DNA from: Bacillota bacterium
GTDB taxonomy: Bacteria > Bacillota > Bacilli > Alicyclobacillales > SLC66
Length of the DNA: 64,000 bases
NCBI GenBank assembly: GCA_021828865.1
Contig: JAJZCW010000004.1
Coordinates: 1-64,000, forward strand
Direction: 5' to 3'
How positions within the stretch are numbered: the stretch's first letter is position 1; every line of letters starts with the position of its first letter. Positions 44,514-53,100 of this stretch are shown one piece after another. A model generated the notes under the pieces. It saw nothing but the letters and a program-made list of their open reading frames with translations. It was not told where the DNA came from and made no database searches. Position numbers and translations under genes: made by a program.

Positions 44514-46589
44514 TTATGACTTCAACTTAAGATGGCCAAACTGTATCGCTTTTTCCCAATAAAACGTCTTTGATCCGCTTTGTAAAAATTGAATGACCAC
44601 CTTGTACCCCTGATCAAGGAAAGGGGATACTGCCACTATGGTGCCTTCTCCAAACACTTGATGTAAACAGGCTGCGCCCTGTTTGGGAACTTCGTAGTTA
44701 TATTCCCCATGCGCTTGTCCAATACCTTTTCGCTCAGACATTGTCCCCGTTGAAAAGCCTAATTCCTCAATAAAAGGCGAGGGGTTTACCGGGGTGCTTC
44801 CTTCTTTTTTAGGATAGCTTAGCCACAACTTTTTTTTGGCCCTTGTGCAACCCACGTAAAAAAGTCGTCTTTCTTCTTCCACACTATCAGTTAGGTTGTT
44901 TTTTTTCACGTGAACCCGTTGATGGGGAAGTGCGCGATCATGAAGACCCAGCAAAAATACTTCGTCAAATTCCAATCCCTTTGCACCATGCATGGTCAGC
45001 ACCTGAATCGGTGCTGCTTGTTTGGTTAGTTGCTGTTCGCGCTCTTTTACGGCAAGCACCCATTCGAATACACGCTGTTTGTGCGGAATCCCTTTTGCCA
45101 CCAGCAAAACAGCCATTTCCCCTTTATCATCACGACGACTTTTTTTACGCATCTCATAAAAAGGGTGGTAAGTCCGCCACGCTTCCAAATAAGCTGATTT
45201 TGCATCCAGCGTGCTCCAGTGCGTCAAAAGTTCTCCGAATTCCCGTCCAACTCCTAACGGATTTTGAATCACGAGCAATTTTAACCATTCTCCACTCGAA
45301 CTGGCGCGCGTCCGAAAGATCGATTCATCGTTGATTTTATAAATCCGTTTGGCCAACAAGAATTGCTGGAATGCCTGTTGTGCATCCGCAGTTGATGCAA
45401 GTCCAGCGGCAACAGACAACCATTTGAGCATACTCTGCACGTCAAATTGGCGATAGGGCAATACAGAAGGATCATGTACTACAAATGAAATCCCCTGTTG
45501 CCACAAGGCTTCAACGACAGGATACAGTTGATAGTTGGTCCTCGCCAAAATGCCAATGGTGTGCTGGGCTACTTGTATACGCTCACTGACGATTTTCGCA
45601 ATACCTAGTGCTTCCATCCCATCGTCAGCATATTCGCGCAGTGTAGGTGCAGCCCCATCACCAATCATTCCCTCGAAATTTTTCTTTCTGCGTTGCGCAT
45701 TATGTCCGATTAAACGAGAAGCTGTGGCGATGATCGGATCAATGGAGCGAAAATTTTTTCCTAACACCACTTCTTTGGCGTCTTTGTACATAGACAAAAA
45801 CAACCGAATCACACCGCTTTCGGCTCCTCGAAAAGCGTAGATCGACTGATCATCATCCCCAACAACGGTGAGCGGAATTTGCCGCTCGCAGAGTTTTTCT
45901 AGCGCCTTCCATTGTACTAGGCTGGTATCCTGAAATTCATCCACCATGACGGACCGGTAGTGAGACCTTAGCCATTCCAGAAACCGTCTATCAGCCAACT
46001 GGTGATAAAATTGAAGTAATATATCGTCAAAATCCCATCTGCCCATTTGCTGTTTCATCGCTTCATACCGCTTGTATACAGATAGCCAATCCTGATGATC
46101 CTTTGCCATGAGCGTTTCGGGAGTCGTGGAGGAATTCTTTACTCGCGTGATGATTTGTAAAGCTTCTTCCACCGATTCGTCTTCGGGATTACGAGCGCCA
46201 TTTTTCATCACCTGACGCAGTAACCGGCGATTCTCCCCATCCGTCAGCAACTGCGGTTGAATCCCGCGATATTTCGAGTAAAAAAGCAAAAAAATAGAAT
46301 GAAACGTCCCTGCATTCACGCGACTGAGCACTGGATGTAATTGCTGGAGGCGTTGTTTTAATTCATAGGCACTTTTTCTGGTAAACGTAAAAACAAGCAT
46401 CTCTTCAGGCGATAGCCCTTCGACCAGATGAAGGTAAGCGGCACGTAGCGTAATGACAGTGGTCTTGCCACTGCCAGGTCCTGCAAATACGGCGAGAGTG
46501 GACAAAGGATGGGATACCGCCTCCCACTGCTCGTCCGTTAATGGGAACCCTCTGTCTTGGATGATGGACCTGAACTGATGACTATTCAT
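44514..46589 (-). CDS. UvrD/PcrA-type superfamily 1 DNA helicase
   Basis: 691 aa. Q motif LTDEQWEAVSHP near residue 17, Walker A AGPGSGKTTVITLRAAYL near 36, motif Ia FTFTRKSAYELKQRL near 67, Walker B VDEFQDTSLVQW near 213, motif III GDDDQSIYAFRGAESG near 239, motif V TMHGAKGLEFDEVFLLGL near 540 and motif VI ERRLFYVGCTRAKKKL near 580. The C-terminal 60 residues (HQVFGEGTIVAVSPF) look like the Tudor-like RNA polymerase-binding tail of PcrA. Shorter than PcrA (about 740), so a UvrD paralogue is likely. Confidence 0.9.
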   Translation of the reverse strand: MNSHQFRSIIQDRGFPLTDEQWEAVSHPLSTLAVFAGPGSGKTTVITLRAAYLHLVEGLSPEEMLVFTFTRKSAYELKQRLQQLHPVLSRVNAGTFHSIFLLFYSKYRGIQPQLLTDGENRRLLRQVMKNGARNPEDESVEEALQIITRVKNSSTTPETLMAKDHQDWLSVYKRYEAMKQQMGRWDFDDILLQFYHQLADRRFLEWLRSHYRSVMVDEFQDTSLVQWKALEKLCERQIPLTVVGDDDQSIYAFRGAESGVIRLFLSMYKDAKEVVLGKNFRSIDPIIATASRLIGHNAQRRKKNFEGMIGDGAAPTLREYADDGMEALGIAKIVSERIQVAQHTIGILARTNYQLYPVVEALWQQGISFVVHDPSVLPYRQFDVQSMLKWLSVAAGLASTADAQQAFQQFLLAKRIYKINDESIFRTRASSSGEWLKLLVIQNPLGVGREFGELLTHWSTLDAKSAYLEAWRTYHPFYEMRKKSRRDDKGEMAVLLVAKGIPHKQRVFEWVLAVKEREQQLTKQAAPIQVLTMHGAKGLEFDEVFLLGLHDRALPHQRVHVKKNNLTDSVEEERRLFYVGCTRAKKKLWLSYPKKEGSTPVNPSPFIEELGFSTGTMSERKGIGQAHGEYNYEVPKQGAACLHQVFGEGTIVAVSPFLDQGYKVVIQFLQSGSKTFYWEKAIQFGHLKLKS

Positions 46590-46836
46590 TCGATCCTTGC
46601 TTTCCTAAAAAGTGTGTGAGGCCATCTACTTGTCGCTCTAGTGCCTTTTTTTCCGTCAACAACACAGCGATTTTGTCCAAATCCTGCGCTTGGAAAGATT
46701 CAATCACCATATTTTCAATCACTTCTTGCCTCGATTGCCAACCAGACAACACCTGCCCCAACCGATGCATGCGATGGTCGTGCGAACGAAAGGCATCATC
46801 TTTTAGTATTTTTGTCCTCATTTGCCCCAATTCCAC
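46582..46836 (-). CDS. Small helical protein, first of two paralogues
   Basis: 84 aa from the GTG at 46836 after AAAGGTGG. Predicted mostly helical, charged and soluble. Its C-terminal half (residues about 38-80, ENMVIESFQAQDLDKIAVLL followed by EKKALERQVDGLTHFL) lines up with the C-terminal half of the next protein upstream. Overlaps the helicase start by 8 bases, so it is translated together with it. Family not recognised. Confidence 0.6.
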   Translation of the reverse strand: MELGQMRTKILKDDAFRSHDHRMHRLGQVLSGWQSRQEVIENMVIESFQAQDLDKIAVLLTEKKALERQVDGLTHFLGKQGSNE

Positions 46837-46848
46837 TCACCACCTTTA

Positions 46849-47100
46849 CTAAAGTGAAGCGTTCACTTGCGTCGACCATTTTTTAATAAATTGCTGTAAT
46901 TCAGCCAAGAATTCCTTTTCCAATTTAGTCTTTTCCATCAGCTTGGCAATGCCCTGCAAATCCTCACTTCGAAATAAATTCATGACTCTTTCTGTTACCT
47001 GATCTTCGCTGAAATTCATGGTACTTGCTGCTTCTTTATAACAATCATTAATCAGTGCAAGCACAGTTATCATCGTTTCTGAATCGCCATTGTAACTCAA
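46849..47100 (-). CDS. Small helical protein, second of two paralogues
   Basis: 83 aa from the TTG at 47100 after AAGGGGT. Helical and charged. Segment VTERVMNLFRSEDLQGIAKL followed by EKEFLAELQQFIKK matches the 84-aa neighbour in spacing and hydrophobic pattern. Lies between the SprT-like gene and the helicase gene with 12- and 17-base gaps, all in one operon. No known function. Confidence 0.6.
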   Translation of the reverse strand: MSYNGDSETMITVLALINDCYKEAASTMNFSEDQVTERVMNLFRSEDLQGIAKLMEKTKLEKEFLAELQQFIKKWSTQVNASL

Positions 47101-47117
47101 TGTTCTTACCCCTTCTC

Positions 47118-47600
47118 TTATCCGTGATTAGGTCCCAGTTCGGAGACCAGACTTAATAATCCATGACATTTGCCACACACAAATTTTTTAAGGTTAATGC
47201 GATTTTTGCGCAGGTACTTTGCTCCGCAAGATTGACACTTGTACTCATATCGATAACAACGGGAAGGTAGCGCCTCTCTGTCCGCATAGCGAATGCCGTT
47301 CACTTTCTGCAACAACTGCTGAAAATCTTGGTCCCGATGGCGATACCCGCGCCCTGCCAAGTGAAGATGGTAATGACAGAGTTCATGCTTAATGGTGTCA
47401 ATGAGTCCATTCATCCCCACCTTGTGGGCATAATGCCAGTTGATTTCGATATCGTGGGTAGTTAACAGATACCTGCCTCCCACGCTCTTCAAACGGGAGT
47501 TATATTTGCAATGGTGCAAGAAAGGTTGATGGAAATCCTTCATGGAGATTTCTTTTGCGAGCGCTAATAAGTCTTCATTATGATGGGGAACATCGCTCAT
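47118..47600 (-). CDS. SprT-like zinc metalloprotein
   Basis: 160 aa. The metal motif is TIKHELCHYHLHLAGRGYRH near residue 68 (HExxH with a third His downstream), followed by a C-terminal zinc ribbon with CQSCGAKY near 120 and CGKCHG near 141. Same architecture as Bacillus YdcK. SprT relatives include the protease domain of Spartan, which acts on DNA-protein crosslinks, but bacterial SprT activity is unproven. AGGAG precedes the ATG. Confidence 0.88.
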   Translation of the reverse strand: MSDVPHHNEDLLALAKEISMKDFHQPFLHHCKYNSRLKSVGGRYLLTTHDIEINWHYAHKVGMNGLIDTIKHELCHYHLHLAGRGYRHRDQDFQQLLQKVNGIRYADREALPSRCYRYEYKCQSCGAKYLRKNRINLKKFVCGKCHGLLSLVSELGPNHG

Positions 47601-47674
47601 CTCACGGCTCCTATTGCCCTTTATTCATTCATTCTTCATCATGGTACAATCAAGTGAGAAAGGGGGCAAGCATT

Positions 47675-48373
47675 ATTCGTATCTTTGCGATCGGAGATTT
47701 GCATCTGTCATTTGGCGTCAACAAGCCTATGTCGGTTTTTGGGGATTTATGGAATGATTATGAAAAAAAATTAGAATATCATTGGCGGACCTTGGTTCAT
47801 GATGATGACCTTGTCATTATCGCGGGGGATATTTCCTGGGCGATGCGAGACGCGGAAGTTGAGCCGGACCTCTCCTTTATCCGCGCGCTTCCGGGAGAAA
47901 AAATACTGCTTCGTGGTAATCATGACTACTGGTGGGGTACAAGAAAAAAAGTACAGCAATTAGCCGGTCCCGGTTTCCATGTGCTGCACAATAATGCGCT
48001 TGCATTTTCTGGTGTCACTTTTGTGGGAACAAGAGGGTGGGAATTGCCCGAATCCTCCCGATATGTGGTAATTGAGGATGAGGGCATTTACCTGCGAGAA
48101 GTGGAACGTCTTCGCCTATCACTAAATGAAGGTAAAAAAAGTGGACAACCGCTGTTTGCTGTCATGCATTATCCCCCACTGCTTAATGCTGAACATCGTT
48201 CGGGATTTGCTGCGTTACTGGAGGAATACGGCGTTCACACATGCGTGTATGGGCATTTGCACGGACAAGCCCACCAATCACGAGTGGAAGGACTTGTCCG
48301 CCACGTCAACTATCATCTGGTGTCCAGCGATTTTTTAGCCTTTACACCGCTGGAAATCCCATTTTCTCATTGA
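47675..48373 (+). CDS. Metallophosphoesterase
   Basis: 232 aa of the calcineurin-like family: [14 protein letters not shown] at the start (DxH), [12 protein letters not shown] near residue 48 (GD), [11 protein letters not shown] near 80 (GNHD), VMHYPPLL near 165 (H) and CVYGHLHG near 195 (GHxH), so all five metal-ligand motifs are intact. No ATG, GTG or TTG lies at the expected start. AAGGGGG is placed correctly for an ATT codon at 47675 (or 47672). A GTG at 47654 precedes the ribosome binding site and a -10-like TACAAT (47645-47650) makes it unlikely to be transcribed. Substrate unknown. Confidence 0.82.
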   Translation: MRIFAIGDLHLSFGVNKPMSVFGDLWNDYEKKLEYHWRTLVHDDDLVIIAGDISWAMRDAEVEPDLSFIRALPGEKILLRGNHDYWWGTRKKVQQLAGPGFHVLHNNALAFSGVTFVGTRGWELPESSRYVVIEDEGIYLREVERLRLSLNEGKKSGQPLFAVMHYPPLLNAEHRSGFAALLEEYGVHTCVYGHLHGQAHQSRVEGLVRHVNYHLVSSDFLAFTPLEIPFSH

Positions 48374-48930
48374 AACATCGCAAAAACTTCCTGCCTTCTC
48401 GCGGTATCTTCGTTATAGACTCCACGTACGGCAGTGGTCACTGTCAACGTTCCGGGTTTATTGACCCCTCTCATCGCCATGCACAAATGCTCCGCCTCCA
48501 CCTTGACAGCAACTCCCTGTGCCTGCAGGCGCTCCATTAGTGCATCAGCAATCGTCGCCGTCAACCGCTCCTGTAGTTGCGGTCGTCTGGCGGTGACCTC
48601 CACAAGCCTGGCTAGTTTTGATAGTCCGGTGATTTTTTGGCCATTAGGAATATACGCCACATGCGCTTTCCCGAAAAAGGGAACTAAGTGGTGTTCACAC
48701 ATGCTATAGAATGGGATGTCTTTGACGATTACTACTTCACTATGCTCTTCATTAAAAAAAGTCATCAACTGGTCCGAAGGATCTTCTCCTAAGCCGGAAA
48801 AGATCTCGTTATACATCCTCGCCACCCTTTCGGGAGTCTCGAGAAGTCCTTCCCGATCCGGATCTTCACCTACTGCTTCTAGTATCATGCGTACTGCTGT
48901 CTGAATTTTCTCTTCATCTATTCGTGCCAT
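48367..48930 (-). CDS. folE: GTP cyclohydrolase I
   Basis: 187 aa from the ATG at 48930, eight bases after GGAGAG. Signature region [29 protein letters not shown] near residues 66-94 with the zinc Cys and two His. [23 protein letters not shown] near 100 and [16 protein letters not shown] near 146 with the second zinc Cys. First step of tetrahydrofolate synthesis. Equivalent to Bacillus mtrA, but here far from mtrB. Its 3' end overlaps that of the convergent phosphoesterase by 7 bases. Confidence 0.96.
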   Translation of the reverse strand: MARIDEEKIQTAVRMILEAVGEDPDREGLLETPERVARMYNEIFSGLGEDPSDQLMTFFNEEHSEVVIVKDIPFYSMCEHHLVPFFGKAHVAYIPNGQKITGLSKLARLVEVTARRPQLQERLTATIADALMERLQAQGVAVKVEAEHLCMAMRGVNKPGTLTVTTAVRGVYNEDTARRQEVFAMFQ

Positions 48931-48963
48931 TTGATCACTCTCCATGAACGCCACTATATCACT

Positions 48964-49683
48964 TTATTGAAAAGCCTGAAACACCCCATATTGAAACCAT
49001 TTTCCTTTATCTAACATAAAATTCAAGTTATGATCGACGATAGCCGAAGCTTCTTTGGAAAACGCCTCTTGACTGACAACCGCCAAGGCGTCATGCCCCT
49101 CACTTTGCATGTCCACTTCTCGCACCGGACCCGAAATAATCGTTTGTACTCGATGAAAACCTGCGGATTGATAAATGGTTTTCCATTCTTTTAAGGTGGG
49201 CACTCTTGTTGCGCCGTAAAGTTCTTGCACCTCTGTCAGAATTTCAGATGAAAGTGGGCTAGAAGCCGCCATTTCGGTATCAATGAGTTGACCAGATGGA
49301 CGCAGCACACGGTGGTATTCATTCACTAACGTTTCAATCGGATTAAAGACCGTTACCGATTCCGCCAAGACCAGATCAAAAGTCTGATCGGGAAAAGGCA
49401 GGGCGTCCAGATGATCCGTCAAAATAAAAACAGGATCTAAGGACATCATTTGCGCCCGTTTCTTCGCTTTTTCCACCATCGCCTGGCGGATATCGATACC
49501 GATTACCTTGACGTGAAACTTTTCAGCGAGTGCGCAGGCCGTTCTGCCAGTTCCGCATCCTACTTCTAGCACCTGACTTCCCTCTTTCAGTTGCAGACGA
49601 TCCATCCAGAATGATGTCCCCTTAAACCCGCCAGGATGTGCACTTCCTGCACCAAATGCCGCGAGTACATCGTGATAGTCCAT
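48964..49683 (-). CDS. Class I SAM-dependent methyltransferase
   Basis: 239 aa with motif I VLEVGCGTGRTACALAEKF near residue 38, motif II IGIDIRQAMVEKAKKRAQ near 60 and DQTFDLVLAESVTVFNP near 98 (post-II). HRVLRPSGQLIDTEM near 125. Small-molecule type methyltransferase; the substrate cannot be inferred. GGAGG precedes the ATG. Upstream of folE with a 33-base gap. Confidence 0.82.
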   Translation of the reverse strand: MDYHDVLAAFGAGSAHPGGFKGTSFWMDRLQLKEGSQVLEVGCGTGRTACALAEKFHVKVIGIDIRQAMVEKAKKRAQMMSLDPVFILTDHLDALPFPDQTFDLVLAESVTVFNPIETLVNEYHRVLRPSGQLIDTEMAASSPLSSEILTEVQELYGATRVPTLKEWKTIYQSAGFHRVQTIISGPVREVDMQSEGHDALAVVSQEAFSKEASAIVDHNLNFMLDKGKWFQYGVFQAFQ

Positions 49684-49792
49684 AAGTCTCCTCCCACTTT
49701 TTTGCCATCATACGCACAGCTCAGTCAAATGGTGAGAAAGAACAATGAATGCTACAATGTCCCCATGCACAAATCTCTAGGGGGACCTATTC

Positions 49793-50128
49793 ATGCTTAG
49801 CGCGTATCTCATTCACGTAGAACCGGAGGGAGACTTTTTCTTTACTCCAGAAGGCGTCCTGATCACGCTGGATAACATTTCTTATCAGGTATATTGTCTT
49901 GATTCGCGACATAATTTTTTGCGCGCGGCAGTCAGCAAATTTCCCCTTGTTCAACTGACAGGAGATGGAGTGACGTATCGCGGCGCCAACATCAAGCTAG
50001 AACCACTACAGTCACTTGAAACGGATCATGATAAAGCCAAAGAAGCTTCCTTCACGATCTTAGATGAAATTTATCGCTCGAATCCGGAACGCTATTTTTT
50101 CCTATCCAGATATGTTCGTTACCGATGA
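49793..50128 (+). CDS. Hypothetical protein, 111 aa
   Basis: ATG at 49793 after AGGGGG. Soluble, mixed alpha/beta; no signal peptide. Regions such as LITLDNISYQVYCLDSRHNF and KEASFTILDEIYRSNPERY are distinctive, but I do not recognise the family. Alone on the plus strand between a methyltransferase gene and gltB, with a bidirectional terminator behind it. Confidence 0.65.
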   Translation: MLSAYLIHVEPEGDFFFTPEGVLITLDNISYQVYCLDSRHNFLRAAVSKFPLVQLTGDGVTYRGANIKLEPLQSLETDHDKAKEASFTILDEIYRSNPERYFFLSRYVRYR

Positions 50129-50159
50129 AAAAAAGCAGTCTCCAAAGAGACTGCTTTTA
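50127..50159. terminator. Bidirectional intrinsic terminator between the 111-aa gene and gltB
   Basis: AAAAGCAGTCTC-CAAA-GAGACTGCTTTT. The symmetrical A and T tracts allow termination of the plus-strand hypothetical gene and the minus-strand gltB. Confidence 0.9.
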
Positions 50160-50175
50160 TCATTTGATGATCACA

Positions 50176-53100
50176 TTACTCCGTTGCGATATCCTGATCT
50201 GTCTGTACGATTCCCGCAATCACGCGCATAAAGTGCTCTTCCGGTTGGTCGATCAGAGGTTGCAACCGCTGAGCTTCCTGTTGCTGCCCTGACCGAACCA
50301 ATTCCTTCTGATACGTAGTGAGGAGTTCTTTGACATCGTAAATTCCCTCGGAATTTAAGTTGACAAGCGATACTTTTGCGCCTTTTGCGAGGCGCCTGCG
50401 TAGCGCCTCTGCATTCAGCCCCATTTCCAGGTTCAGGTGCAAATAAACGACCCCTCCCGTCATTCCGGAACAGATCCACGGCCCTGGATCTCCCATGACG
50501 AGTGCACGTCCACCTGTCATGTATTCAAACGCAAATCCTTTAATGTTGGCACGGGTCGCAATGGCTCCATGATCATCGGCAATCGGTGCAGTGACTTCCC
50601 CACCGACGATGATATCAGCGCCAGATAAACGGATGCCTGCGCGCGAGTCCGCATCCCCCTGCACTATAAACAATCCCCGCTGGGCACCATAGGCAAGCCC
50701 TTTGCCAACACTGCCGTTGATCCGATCGCCAAAGCGGTTTTGTCCTTTCATGATGATCACTTTGCCGCCAAGCGCACCTTTGCCCACACCGTCCTGCGCG
50801 CCGCCTTCCACCCTTAAATGAACACCGGTCGCATTGTAAGCAGCAAACCCGTTACCCACTACAGAACCGCTTAGCAATCTGACGGATGCCTTGCTTAATC
50901 CTTTTTTGCGGTCGCGGATTTCAGAGCGAACCACTGAACCGGAAATCATCCCTCCGATGACGCGTTCTGCAGAGTGAACTTGACTCGCGCCAAACGTCAT
51001 CGCCTCATTACCCGCCGCCATGGCAGATACCGCCTGCTCTCCGAGTTGCGCGGTCAACGATTCCATTCCCACTGAACTTGGGCGATTAGCGTGGGTCTTG
51101 TATTCATAAGCCGCATGGACATGAACCTCTATCAAATCCTTTAAGTTGACCTGTTCAAGCCCTCTAGTTTGTGTCAATTTGGCGGACTTACCGACTAGTT
51201 CCTGTAAGGAGCCCGCGCCAAGCATGGAAACAATTTGCTTCACTTCTTCCGCCATGCCAAGGAAATACCGCTCCAGATTGGCTACTGCCAAATCAATCTG
51301 CCTTGGCACAAACGCCTTGAGTCCATGCGCCACCGCTTGCTCCTGGGTTTCTATTTGTGTAGCAATGCCAACATGACAGGTGTCCTTGTGGCAACCACGA
51401 CAACTCGTACAGCCAATGGCAATCATCGCCATGGTGCCAAATCCGACTCGATTGGCGCCAAGCAAAACGAGTTTCACCACATCAAGTCCACTTTTCATTC
51501 CGCCATCGCCCCAGATCTCCACCTGATCGCGAAGTCCTGAATCAAGGAGCGCCTCGTGCGCTAGTTTCACCCCGATCTCAACAGGTAATCCCACATATTT
51601 GATCGCATGGGCCCTAGCCGCACCAGTACCGCCATCGAATCCGCTAAGGGTGATCACATCAGCACCCGCCTTTGCAATCCCCACCGCAATGGTGCCGATA
51701 TTCGGAACAACGGGTACCTTGACTGCCACCTTAGCGCGCGGATTGACCACTTTTAATTCATCTATCATCTGCGCCAGATCTTCAATCGAATAGATGTCGT
51801 GGTTATTGGATGGAGAAATCAAATCCGTGCCTTGTCTTGCATTTCTGGCATTGGCCACTTTCGCCGACACTTTCGATCCGGGTAGATGCCCTCCTTCACC
51901 AGGTTTTGCACCTTGACCAATTTTAATTTCTAAAAGATCAGCAGAATTGCATAGTTCCGCATTGACGCCAAAACGGCCCGATGCCACCTGATGACCTCGA
52001 TTCTTGGCGTACTTACCAAGCATATCTTTAATTTCACCGCCCTCGCCGTTCATCGCTATCATATCGAGCTTTTGCGCGGCGATGGCATAGGATCGAAACG
52101 CAGTTTCACCTTGCGAACCAAAACTCATCGAACTGATGACAAATGGCAATGCATGATCTCCTATAGATAAATCAACCTCAACGGGCTGTTTGGCCGTTTC
52201 TGCATGAACGACATCCAACAAATGGCGAAGCGAAATGGGATTTTTCTCTTCAAGTTCCTTTAGTTTTTCCGCAAATTCCGAATATTGGGCCTTGCCACCT
52301 GCAGCATCGCCAGCCACCTTCCAAATTCGTGGCCACAACTGATAGGGTCTTGCTACTGTCGCCTGACCGCTGCGAAGCGCTTCTGAGCGGATTTTCGAAG
52401 TTTGATAAAATCTCTCAAAGCTCCCTGCCTGGACGTCCCCATCAAAGAAAGACTTGATTTCAAGAAGTGATGCCACTTCACTTGCGAGTCCAATTGCGCT
52501 AAAAAGGCGGTCATACCCGCGCAATTCGTGAATACCAAGGGTGGAAATGACCTTTTCAAGCCCTTTGGTAAGTGCACTGTACGCATTTTCAACGCCTTTA
52601 TAACCGTCAAATTCAAATGCCGTTTCAAAGTACAAATACGGATTGATCGCATCTGCGCCAAGTCCCACCAATACTGCCATATCGTGCAAATTCCGAATAG
52701 CGCCTGAGCGAAGCACAATACTGCATTTTCTGCGTTCGCTTTCCCCGTTTTCATCACGGAGATCGCGAAGCGTCTTATGCGTCATACTCACCGCAAATGA
52801 GGGATCCATCCAAAAGTAGCCGGACGCAAAAGACAATTGGTCATCAAGGATAATGAGTTGCGCTCCTGCATAAATGGCCGCAAGCACCTCGTCACGAAGG
52901 CGTTCCAGCGCCTGTGAAAGCGTCTCGTCTTCTTCAATGCGCGGATAAATTTCGGCAATCGCATCCGGTGTAGTAGCAAAATAACGCAATACATCTTCGA
53001 ATAGCTGTGTGCCAAGTTTTAATGCCGTCGAACGATACCTGTCAGATTCATTTGCCGGATGGCCACCAAGTAGGATCGGACTTTGGATCTCCAGGTGGCG

